31,628 nucleotides of DNA, taken from the NCBI GenBank assembly GCA_042091035.1, contig JBELIG010000013.1, positions 1 to 31,628 of the forward strand, in the 5' to 3' direction. Within the stretch, counting starts at the first letter, position 1, and each line of letters begins with the position of its first letter. Below are positions 8,115-14,618 of the stretch, piece by piece. Position numbers and translations under genes: made by a program. The notes beneath the pieces are model-generated. The model did no database searches and had not been told where the DNA came from. It saw nothing but the letters and a program-made list of their open reading frames with translations. This DNA is from AM-2324 sp042091035. Its GTDB lineage: Bacteria; Bacteroidota; Bacteroidia; Chitinophagales; Saprospiraceae.

Positions 8115-8791
8115 GCCAATTTTGCCATATCTCTGATTAATATGCGCTTTCTGTCAAAATGAATTAGGTTTTCTTTCCTTAGCTCATTCAACACTGACGT
8201 TACTGTTTGTCTGGATGTACCAGTTATGTTTGCAATGTCCTGTTGAGTAAGAGAATGCTTAACAAGCATTTCCAGACCTACTTGTCTACCTTGCTTTTTA
8301 ACAGAATCTTTAAGGAATTCAATAATTCTTGAGCGAGCATCTTTGAAGATGATATTCTCGAACTTATGTTCCGAATTAAGTAACTTATCTGCCATCATCT
8401 GTATAACATTATTTGATAAAATCCTATTTTGAATCATAAGGATTCTTAGGTCTTTAACAGATATAGATGCAATAGAAATCTTGTCATCCATGCAAGTTGC
8501 ATTTTCTGAACGGAATTTTTGATTCCCTATAGAGGATTCGCCAAAAATAGCCATTGGATGAAGAATGTTTTTAATTAATTCTCTGCCATCTTCTGCAATG
8601 TTTGATAGTTTAATGCTACCTTTTGCAAGGAAAAATATTCTATCGGATCTGTCATTGATTTTGTAAATTAACTGGTTCTTTTTATAATGTAAGAAATCCA
8701 TTTTATTCACAAAATCACTAAATTCTTCTGCTGTAAGATTGGCGAAAATTGGGTACTGTGATAAAAAATCAACAATCGTTTGCTTTTCCAT
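8111..8791 (-). CDS. Crp/Fnr-family transcription regulator
   Basis: Seen: 226 aa. Residues 15-130 are a cyclic-nucleotide-binding-type beta barrel (F-F-L-A-K-G-S-I-K-L-S, then the G-E-S-S-I-G turn), followed by a long dimer helix and a winged HTH with L-T-Q-Q-D-I-A-N-I-T-G-T-S-R-Q-T-V at about 185-203. No N-terminal cysteine cluster, so not an Fe-S Fnr. The barrel lacks an obvious R-T/S cAMP pocket, so the ligand is unknown. ATG start; 4-bp overlap of stops with rnz. It may control the divergently placed aminotransferase gene, but that is only by position. Confidence 0.9.
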   Translation of the reverse strand: MEKQTIVDFLSQYPIFANLTAEEFSDFVNKMDFLHYKKNQLIYKINDRSDRIFFLAKGSIKLSNIAEDGRELIKNILHPMAIFGESSIGNQKFRSENATCMDDKISIASISVKDLRILMIQNRILSNNVIQMMADKLLNSEHKFENIIFKDARSRIIEFLKDSVKKQGRQVGLEMLVKHSLTQQDIANITGTSRQTVTSVLNELRKENLIHFDRKRILIRDMAKLA

Positions 8792-8955
8792 AACATTAAT
8801 TTTTAGTTGCTTTATGTATCAAAAATGTCATTTCCTAATGATGTTTCGTAGTACAAATAGTAGTTTTTGTTTTTTTTTATGGGCGATTTATTTTTAAATA
8901 GTTGTTGTTTTGTAAGGGTTCAGGTACTTTAAATTGTTTTAATTTTTTCATTAAA

Positions 8956-10104
8956 ATGCTGGAAAATAAACTTGGTAATTATTTTGAATGTTCTCCGAAA
9001 GACGTTCATTTGTTTTGGAAAGGTCGGGTAGGCTTATATTCTATTTTAGGAGCTTTAGATTTAAAAGAGGGAGAAGAAGTCATTATTCCTGCCTTCACTT
9101 GTGTAGTGGTTGCAAATGCAATCATTTACCATGGAGCCCATCCAGTTTATGTGGATATCAATAAGGATAATCTTCAATTTGATGAAAAAGCATTGATCCA
9201 AGCTGTTAATCCAAAAACAAAACTGATTATTGCCCAAAACACATTTGGTATTCCTCCGGATTATGAAACAATAGAAGCCCTTTGCAAGAAGCATGGTATA
9301 AGTTGCATTGAAGATTGTACACATGGTATGGGTACAGTCTACAAGGGAAGTAAGATGCCACCCCATTTTATTAAAGCCTCTTTTTACTCTTTTCAATGGA
9401 ACAAACCATTATCTGCTGGACTAGGCGGACTAGTACTTTGCAGAGACAGCTCCTTGAACAAAAAGATTGAAATCTTTGCAAATCAACTAAGTCGTCCAAG
9501 TTTTCTTGATTCTATTAGTCTTGCTATTCTATTGCGTGTAAGACCTATAATGAACGCATCTGCGTTGTATCCGGTGCTATTAAGTTTATTTAGGTTTTTA
9601 TCCGCAAGAGGATTAGTCTTAGGTTCGAGTAAGTCTTCTGAATTGGTGGGAACAGAAATGCCAGAGGGATATTTAAAGGCAATGTCAGCCGTTCAAAAAC
9701 GCTGGATTTCGTCTTCTTTGAACTCGCTAGATGAAACTATAAAAAATCGACAGATCAATTATAAGCGTTTTGATAGTGTTTTCGCTTCCCTGAGTCTTCA
9801 AAAGCTAGAGGTTGATGCATTGGGTCATTCAGCATTGAAATATCCTATATTTGTAAAGGATAAATTAGCTTTTAGGAAAATTGCTGAGCGAAAAGGTATA
9901 AAGTTAGGTGATTGGATGAATAGTCCTATACATCCTGTGGAGTCTAATTGGGAAAAATGGCACTACTTCGAGGGCACTTGCAAAAAAGCCGAACTATTAG
10001 CGGCACATATTTTTAACCTTCAAACTGATTTAACTGAGTCAGAGATGAAAAGAACAATTTCCTTTGTACAAGAAAATCGTTCTTTATTCGTCAGTGATTT
10101 ATAG
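8956..10104 (+). CDS. DegT/DnrJ/EryC1/StrS-type PLP aminotransferase
   Basis: Seen: 382 aa from the ATG at 8956. A longer frame from a TTG at 8902 would add 18 unlikely residues. Motifs: P-A-F-T-C-V-V-V-A-N-A-I near 45-57, V-D-I-N for the substrate strand, I-E-D-C-T-H-G-M-G with D120 as the expected PLP ring partner, and F-Q-W-N-K-P-L-S-A-G-L-G-G with K150 as the likely Schiff-base lysine. Known of the family: transamination of keto-sugars for cell-surface polysaccharides or antibiotics. No other sugar genes are nearby, so the substrate is open. It overlaps the convergent SCO-like gene by 6 bp. Confidence 0.88.
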   Translation: MLENKLGNYFECSPKDVHLFWKGRVGLYSILGALDLKEGEEVIIPAFTCVVVANAIIYHGAHPVYVDINKDNLQFDEKALIQAVNPKTKLIIAQNTFGIPPDYETIEALCKKHGISCIEDCTHGMGTVYKGSKMPPHFIKASFYSFQWNKPLSAGLGGLVLCRDSSLNKKIEIFANQLSRPSFLDSISLAILLRVRPIMNASALYPVLLSLFRFLSARGLVLGSSKSSELVGTEMPEGYLKAMSAVQKRWISSSLNSLDETIKNRQINYKRFDSVFASLSLQKLEVDALGHSALKYPIFVKDKLAFRKIAERKGIKLGDWMNSPIHPVESNWEKWHYFEGTCKKAELLAAHIFNLQTDLTESEMKRTISFVQENRSLFVSDL

Positions 10105-10731
10105 TTCTTCTTCTTTCATTTCTGCTAAAAGCTTTTCTATATCTAGTATAAATCTGTCAACTTCTTCTGGATTTGTTCCATCGCAAAACGCCCTAACATG
10201 TCTATTCGCATCAACTAGGATCAGTCTGCCTGAATGATCAAAGCCTCCTGGTGCTTCTGGGTTTTCAATCGCTATACTAAAGTAATCATCAGCGATATCG
10301 TAAATCTCCATTTTGTCACCAGTCACAAAATGCCATTTGGAATGATCAGCTCCAAGTTTTTCAGCATAATCAAATAAGCGTTCAACTGTGTCTCTTTTTA
10401 CATCAATGGTATGTGCTAATAGAAGAAGTTTGTCTTCACTTAGGAATGCATTTTGTACTCGAAGCATCGAGTTTGATACCATTGGGCATATGGTAGGACA
10501 GGAGGTGAAAAAGAAATCAACGACATAAGCCTTGTCATTAAACGTAGCATTACTTATAGTATCACCAAGCTGATTTATAAATTTGAAATCCGGAATACTA
10601 GGGTAAATTGTGTCATTGTTTACAATATCTTTATTGCCAATGATGGGCAGTATGTTATTCTCTTCAACCTTGCCACATGAAAAGATAAATACAAGTGAAA
10701 AAAAGAATAAAAAAAGATTAGGTCTATTCAT
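10099..10731 (-). CDS. SCO1/SenC-type copper chaperone lipoprotein
   Basis: Periplasmic thioredoxin-fold protein that delivers copper to cytochrome c oxidase CuA. Seen: 210 aa; signal peptide MNRPNLFLFFFSLVFIFSC with lipobox and Cys19; copper motif C78-x-x-x-C82 (T-S-C-P-T-I-C-P) and the third ligand H166 in G-F-D-H-S-G, so all three ligands are intact. ATG start. It overlaps the preceding small lipoprotein by 8 nt, so the two are likely translationally coupled. No oxidase subunit is within the window. Confidence 0.93.
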   Translation of the reverse strand: MNRPNLFLFFFSLVFIFSCGKVEENNILPIIGNKDIVNNDTIYPSIPDFKFINQLGDTISNATFNDKAYVVDFFFTSCPTICPMVSNSMLRVQNAFLSEDKLLLLAHTIDVKRDTVERLFDYAEKLGADHSKWHFVTGDKMEIYDIADDYFSIAIENPEAPGGFDHSGRLILVDANRHVRAFCDGTNPEEVDRFILDIEKLLAEMKEEEL

Positions 10732-11164
10732 TATCTATTATTTGATTGCTGTTTTCTTCAGCTAAAAGCATTTGGCTTTTAACTTTAGATACGGATATAA
10801 ATTCATTGGTTAAGTACTCCATTATTTGACTGTGCTCAAGGCTGTCTCTAAATTGCTTTGGATTTTTTATTGCATACATCCAATCCCACATTGCTTCTTC
10901 TGCGGTTCCAAGTTGTAGGATCAGATTATTTGTTAGGCTATCTTTTTGTTTGCTTTTCTCCAGTATATCCTTTCTTTTGACCAATGTAGATGTCAGCGGC
11001 ATAACCTCATCGTGAATCACCATTATCTCTTTGAACAAACTATCCTGAGTTTGGAGTTGTTTAGTAGAAAATTCAATCTTATTAGGCTCTTGATTATTGT
11101 CGCAACTAAAGGTGCATATAACAGCTAAGCCAATAGCTAAATACTTTAATACGATCTTATTCAT
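10724..11164 (-). CDS. small helical lipoprotein of the 'viral A-type inclusion protein' type
   Basis: Seen: 146 aa; signal peptide ending in lipobox F-S-C (Cys21), then a mostly helical, charged domain with V-I-H-D-E-V-M-P, M-W-D-W-M and a Met-containing C-terminal helix (S-Q-M-L-L-A). Bacteroidota genomes carry similar short lipoproteins, often named 'viral A-type inclusion protein', beside SCO genes. Conserved His and Met could bind copper, but this is inference. It is first in a two-gene operon with the SCO-like gene, with the reading frames overlapping by 8 nt. Confidence 0.8.
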   Translation of the reverse strand: MNKIVLKYLAIGLAVICTFSCDNNQEPNKIEFSTKQLQTQDSLFKEIMVIHDEVMPLTSTLVKRKDILEKSKQKDSLTNNLILQLGTAEEAMWDWMYAIKNPKQFRDSLEHSQIMEYLTNEFISVSKVKSQMLLAEENSNQIIDNE

Positions 11165-11206
11165 GTATTTTTTTAGTAAAATTAGTGAAAAGCGTAAAGA
11201 ACTTAG

Positions 11207-11238
11207 TTGATTTACTGCAAGAGAAACTACTAGAATTG
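11207..11238 (+). promoter_or_regulatory. possible promoter of the Cry-DASH-like gene
   Basis: Seen: TTG (11207-11209), a 21-nt spacer and TAGAATTG (11231-11238), which departs from TAnnTTTG at one position. Transcription would start near 11245, giving a leader of about 40 nt. Confidence 0.35.
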
Positions 11239-11284
11239 TAAAATATTCGTTGATATTGAAAGAACATATAAAGCCAAAACCTTT

Positions 11285-12682
11285 ATGCGTAATAACAGAG
11301 CCATAGTTTGGTTTCAGAAAGATCTAAGAATTCATGATAATGAAGCGCTCAATGAAGCCTCTTCAAATGCACAGGAGGTGATTCCTGTTTATGTCTTTGA
11401 TGAGCGTGAACTCAATAATCAAACCGAAATACTGTCAGTAGAAAAGACTGGGCCATTTCGAACTCGATTTTTAGTAGATTCTGTGCGAGATCTTCAGGAG
11501 AGCCTAAGACTACGAGGGTCAGATCTTATAATACGTGAAGGTGTGTCAGAGGATATTTTGTTTGATCTTGCTAAAGAGTTCAACGTGGATGCAGTATACT
11601 GCAATAGAGAACGTACCAGGGAAGAAGTTTTTAGACAAGAATCTTTAGAACGTTTACTGTGGTCAATTGGAAGAGAGGTTCGTTATTCGAGAGGGAAAAT
11701 GCTTTATTATACCTCAGATCTTCCATTCCCAATTACACACTCTCCTGATAATTTTCAGCAATTTAGAAAAGAAGTCGAACGATTTGTGAATGTTCGTTTC
11801 CCTTTAGAAGAAATTCCAATTCCAAGTTTCAACTTAAAGAAAGATTACGATAGTGGGGTTTTACCTAATATTCCAAGTGTTGATCAATGTTTTCTAAAAG
11901 GAGGAGAACGTGTAGCGCTGGATATGCTGGATGTTTTAAGTGAGAAGGCAAATACGGAAGGACTTTGCTTTAAGACTGCTAAAGATGAGTTGGAACATAT
12001 TATGATTTACCTATGTGATGGTTGTTTATCGCCTAAAAAAATGTTTCACGCTTTAAAGGAATGGAAAAACATTGGCGAAAATAGAAGAGCTATCGATTTT
12101 GCCGTTAAGGCACTCTTGTGGAGGGACTTTTATAGATTGATGGGAAAAAAATATAGAGATTTAATATTCGAGCCCGGCGGTATCAAAGGTAAGGTAGATA
12201 CTAAGTTAACTAAAGAACTAACCTTGTTCAATATTTGGAAAGAGGGTAGGACGGGTATTCCATACGTTGATGCTTGTATGTTGAAATTAAAAAGCAAAGG
12301 TTATCTGCATAGTCATGAGAAAAAATTAATTGCTAGTTTTTTGATTTATAATCTTAAACTTGATTGGAGATTAGGAGCGGAGTATTTTGAGAATATGCTA
12401 ATTAATTATGACCCCTGTTCTGTTTGGGGATTTTGGAATTTTATTGCCGGTATTAGTAGCGATGAAAAAGATGGAGTAGAAGTGAATTGGTACAGGGAAT
12501 CTATAAAATATGACCCAGAGGGTGATTTTGTCAAGAAATGGATACCAGCATTAATAGATTTACCCAAAAAGTATATACATAAACCATTCCGATTGTCCGA
12601 GGATGAACTCAAGAGCTATAATCTAAAACTCGGTGCGGATTATCCAGCCCCTGCAATATCTTCTGCTCGAACATTGTGCTAA
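11285..12682 (+). CDS. divergent cryptochrome/photolyase, Cry-DASH-like
   Basis: Seen: 465 aa. N-terminal Rossmann photolyase domain (A-I-V-W-F-Q-K-D-L-R-I-H-D-N, residues 6-19) and C-terminal FAD domain (L-L-W-R-D-F-Y at 277-283, G-R-T-G-I-P-Y-V-D-A-C-M at 321-332, D-W-R-L-G-A-E-Y-F-E, Y-D-P-E-G). The closest pattern is Cry-DASH, known for ssDNA/UV repair or light sensing. Oddities: the usual S-N-x-G-N-W around the flavin is S-V-W-G-F-W (379-384), so the Asn next to flavin N5 is Val380; and the conserved S-N-R-G-R-Q segment reads H-S-H-E-K-K (342-347). Both changes hit the FAD/substrate pocket, so repair activity is uncertain. ATG start; 4-bp overlap with the convergent lolD-like gene. Confidence 0.88.
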   Translation: MRNNRAIVWFQKDLRIHDNEALNEASSNAQEVIPVYVFDERELNNQTEILSVEKTGPFRTRFLVDSVRDLQESLRLRGSDLIIREGVSEDILFDLAKEFNVDAVYCNRERTREEVFRQESLERLLWSIGREVRYSRGKMLYYTSDLPFPITHSPDNFQQFRKEVERFVNVRFPLEEIPIPSFNLKKDYDSGVLPNIPSVDQCFLKGGERVALDMLDVLSEKANTEGLCFKTAKDELEHIMIYLCDGCLSPKKMFHALKEWKNIGENRRAIDFAVKALLWRDFYRLMGKKYRDLIFEPGGIKGKVDTKLTKELTLFNIWKEGRTGIPYVDACMLKLKSKGYLHSHEKKLIASFLIYNLKLDWRLGAEYFENMLINYDPCSVWGFWNFIAGISSDEKDGVEVNWYRESIKYDPEGDFVKKWIPALIDLPKKYIHKPFRLSEDELKSYNLKLGADYPAPAISSARTLC

Positions 12683-13338
12683 TTTGAGCCTTTTATAAGG
12701 CCATCTTGCATTATTATAGTCCTATCTGAAATAGCGGATAGCTCTTTGCTATGAGTTACAATTACGAAGGTTTGATTATATTCTCTTCTAAGTTTTTGAA
12801 GAAGCTGATGTAGTTCTTCTGAGGATTCACTATCTAGGTTTCCTGTAGGTTCATCGGCGAACACGACGGATGGGTCATTTATTAATGCTCTAGCTACTGC
12901 AACACGCTGTTGCTCTCCACCTGAAAGTTGGTTGGGCTTGTGGCTCATTCGGTCTGTAAGCCCAAGATAATCTAATAACTCTTTGGCTCTATTTTCCTTT
13001 GATTTACCTTTGCTTTTTGCAATCATAGCAGGCATAAGCACATTTTCCAGTGCAGTGAATTCAGGTAATAAGTGGTGGAATTGAAAAATGAAGCCAATTT
13101 TAGAATTTCTAAATAGAGCAATTTCTTTTGAATCAAGAGCACTTATATCTATCCCATCAATAATGACAGAGCCCTTGTCTGCCTTGTCTAATGTTCCAAG
13201 GATGTGCAAAAGCGTTGATTTACCTGATCCAGACTTGCCAATGATTGAGACAATCTCTGAACTGTTGATGGAGAAATCTACACCCTTCAGTACATGAAGC
13301 TTGTCGTATGATTTGTGGATATTATTTGCTTGAATCAT
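12679..13338 (-). CDS. lolD: LolD-type ABC transporter ATPase
   Basis: Seen: 219 aa, a single ABC domain. Walker A G-K-S-G-S-G-K-S-T at 34-42, Q-loop F-Q-F-H, H-L-L-P-E-F-T-A-L-E-N-V after it (the LolD/MacB pattern), signature L-S-G-G-E-Q-Q-R at 138-145, Walker B with A-D-E-P-T-G-N-L-D-S, and H-loop T-H-S. Known role of LolD: powers LolCDE release of lipoproteins from the inner membrane. The permease is not adjacent, so a MacB/FtsE-like role cannot be excluded. ATG start. Its last codons overlap the convergent Cry-like gene by 4 bp. Confidence 0.9.
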   Translation of the reverse strand: MIQANNIHKSYDKLHVLKGVDFSINSSEIVSIIGKSGSGKSTLLHILGTLDKADKGSVIIDGIDISALDSKEIALFRNSKIGFIFQFHHLLPEFTALENVLMPAMIAKSKGKSKENRAKELLDYLGLTDRMSHKPNQLSGGEQQRVAVARALINDPSVVFADEPTGNLDSESSEELHQLLQKLRREYNQTFVIVTHSKELSAISDRTIIMQDGLIKGSN

Positions 13339-13378
13339 TCAATTACAATTTTGATCGAATATAATATCTTCAGCGCTT

Positions 13379-13411
13379 AAAAAAAAAGAGGGACGAATAA
13401 AACGTCCACTC
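13379..13411 (-). terminator. intrinsic terminator upstream of lolD
   Basis: Seen on the minus strand: stem GAG-bulge-GGACG/CGTCC-CTC with a 7-nt loop and a run of nine T. It lies 41 bp upstream of the lolD start and cannot serve transaldolase, which has its own terminator at 13568-13604. It therefore implies a separate short transcript. Confidence 0.75.
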
Positions 13412-13478
13412 TCATTTAGAAATCACCCGACTGTTAAATTTTAATTTATACTTTAAGTACAAAATAATAATCTAACAT
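13380..13478 (-). ncRNA. candidate small RNA of about 100 nt
   Basis: Inferred from two signals: a -7 box TATATTTG on the minus strand at 13492-13485 (fits TAnnTTTG, but no clear -33 TTG) and the intrinsic terminator ending at 13379. Nothing between them has a convincing coding frame. The ends are approximate and no known family was recognised. It could act in trans, or be the processed leader of lolD. Confidence 0.4.
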
Positions 13479-13484
13479 GATGGT

Positions 13485-13492
13485 CAAATATA
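13485..13492 (-). promoter_or_regulatory. -7 box of the candidate small RNA
   Basis: TATATTTG on the minus strand fits the Bacteroidota consensus TAnnTTTG. The -33 region has no TTG, which lowers confidence. Confidence 0.35.
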
Positions 13493-13567
13493 GTGTTAAA
13501 TTTTGAAAATTAGACATGGAGTGTGCACTCTTTTTGTCTGTGTAATTTAATGATCTGATTTTCAGGC

Positions 13568-13604
13568 AAAAAAAAACCGTGTCTAAATGACACGGTTTTT
13601 TTTA
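13568..13604 (-). terminator. intrinsic terminator after transaldolase
   Basis: Stem CCGTGTC/GACACGG (13577-13583 with 13589-13595), lengthened by A-T pairs, TAAAT loop, and long T runs on either strand. It starts 15 nt after the transaldolase stop. Confidence 0.88.
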
Positions 13605-13618
13605 ATCCCTCCTAAATG

Positions 13619-14275
13619 TTATTCAGAAGCTTTTTTATGGTCAGCGAGAAATTTCTCAAGACCTATATCTGTAAGTGGATGTTTCAATAATCCTGTGATT
13701 GAAGACAGAGGACATGTAACAACATCTGCGCCATTTTTAGCAGAATCTACAATATGTTTTGCCGTACGTACAGATGCCGCTAATATTTCTGTATCAAACA
13801 TCTGCACAGCGTATATTTCTGCAATATCTCTGATTAGATCCATTCCATCCCAGCTAATATCATCTATACGGCCGATGAATGGAGATACATATGTTGCTCC
13901 TGCTTTTGCAGCAAGTATTGCTTGACCTGCAGAAAAGACCAAGGTACAGTTCGTGCGAATACCGTTATCTCTAAACCAAGAAAGGGCTTTGACACCGTCT
14001 TTGATCATTGGCACTTTGACAACAATGTTTGGCGCTATCGCAGCTAGTTTTTTACCTTCTTCGATCATTCCTTCGAAGTCTGTAGATATTACTTCTGCAC
14101 TTACATCTCCAGAAATAAGTTCACAGATTTTTTTGTAATGGTTTAGGATGTTTTCCTCACCGGAGATACCCTCTTTAGCCATTAATGATGGATTGGTGGT
14201 CACACCATCTAGAATTCCTAAGTCCTTAGCTTCTTGAATTTGCTCCAGACTTGCTGTATCAATAAAGAATTTCAT
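13619..14275 (-). CDS. fsa: transaldolase / fructose-6-phosphate aldolase-like (MipB/TalC type)
   Basis: Class I aldolase of the short transaldolase family; moves a dihydroxyacetone unit in the pentose phosphate pathway, or splits fructose 6-phosphate. Seen: 218 aa, normal for the MipB/TalC subfamily; starts MKFFIDTASLEQIQEAKDLG; D-G-V-T-T-N-P-S-L at 23-31; Schiff-base K87 in N-I-V-V-K-V-P-M; later F-S-A-G-Q-A and S-P-F-I-G-R. Sequence alone does not separate transaldolase from FSA activity. ATG start, single gene with its own terminator. The 143-nt upstream region carries an 88-nt SRP-like hairpin RNA and a consensus promoter, so this gene may be co-transcribed behind that RNA. Confidence 0.93.
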   Translation of the reverse strand: MKFFIDTASLEQIQEAKDLGILDGVTTNPSLMAKEGISGEENILNHYKKICELISGDVSAEVISTDFEGMIEEGKKLAAIAPNIVVKVPMIKDGVKALSWFRDNGIRTNCTLVFSAGQAILAAKAGATYVSPFIGRIDDISWDGMDLIRDIAEIYAVQMFDTEILAASVRTAKHIVDSAKNGADVVTCPLSSITGLLKHPLTDIGLEKFLADHKKASE

Positions 14276-14328
14276 GTCTATGTTTATTATGGAAGTGGAA
14301 ATATTGCGCGTAGAGGGGGAATTAATAA

Positions 14329-14416
14329 GGTGAGGAACATACCGACTGCTCGACTTCGTACCCTTGCTCAGTTTCCCGCCTGGGGGATTAGAAGGAGACT
14401 ATCGTACGTCCTCACC
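14329..14416 (-). ncRNA. ffs: 88-nt hairpin RNA, probable SRP (4.5S) RNA
   Basis: Seen on the minus strand: a GC-rich island in AT-rich DNA that folds into one long irregular hairpin. The ends pair (GGTGAGGA with TCCTCACC), then CGTAC with GTATG, CTTC with GAAG and CCC with GGG. The apex at the exact centre is CAGG-CG-GGAA-ACTG-AGCA. This matches the SRP domain IV layout: 5' CAGG, GGAA loop, 3' AGCA of the symmetric loop that binds Ffh. The short stem under the GGAA loop pairs imperfectly, which is unusual for 4.5S RNA. The first paired G is 6 nt after a consensus promoter. There is no terminator between it and the transaldolase start 53 nt on. Alternative: a structured leader of the transaldolase mRNA. 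6S RNA is unlikely at this length. Confidence 0.65.
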
Positions 14417-14421
14417 GATGG

Positions 14422-14451
14422 CAAAATTAAGCTTTTTAATTTAAAGACCAA
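14422..14451 (-). promoter_or_regulatory. consensus Bacteroidota promoter for the hairpin RNA
   Basis: Seen on the minus strand: TTG at 14451-14449, exactly 19 nt, then TAATTTTG at 14429-14422, a full match to TTG-N19-TAnnTTTG. The predicted start, about 6 nt downstream, coincides with the first base of the hairpin stem at 14416. It is the best promoter in the window. Confidence 0.75.
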
Positions 14452-14481
14452 AAAGATATTGATTTCTTATTCGATCTTTTT
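14450..14481. repeat. 8-bp inverted repeat beside the hairpin-RNA promoter
   Basis: AAAAAGAT (14450-14457) and ATCTTTTT (14474-14481) with a 16-nt spacer, overlapping the -33 box. The rest of the gap up to dnaG (14482-14618) holds no other recognised element. Confidence 0.3.
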
Positions 14482-14618
14482 CGGCTAGTTAGTTTATGTT
14501 GTTGGTTTTAAAAGGAATGTGAATAAATTATTTTTTTAAGGGCAATTAAGTTTCATTGATATTTGAAAAAACTTAACTTCATAGGTGTTCATTTTTGAAT
14601 AAAACTGATTGAATAAAC

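Noticed and set aside
8902..8955. Upstream TTG extension of the aminotransferase
   Set aside because: The added residues are unlike the family N-terminus; the ATG at 8956 gives the expected start.
13446..13517. 23-codon minus-strand frame (starts M-S-N-F-Q-N-L)
   Set aside because: It lies over the candidate small-RNA promoter, has no initiation signal and no recognised similarity.
14329..14416. 6S RNA or tmRNA at this locus
   Set aside because: The hairpin is only 88 nt, without a central bubble of 6S type, and there is no tRNA-like end for tmRNA; the SRP-like apex fits better.
14234..14488. Plus-strand frame of 84 codons across the SRP-like hairpin
   Set aside because: It runs over the structured RNA and the transaldolase start on the other strand, with no family resemblance; the minus-strand RNA explains the region better.
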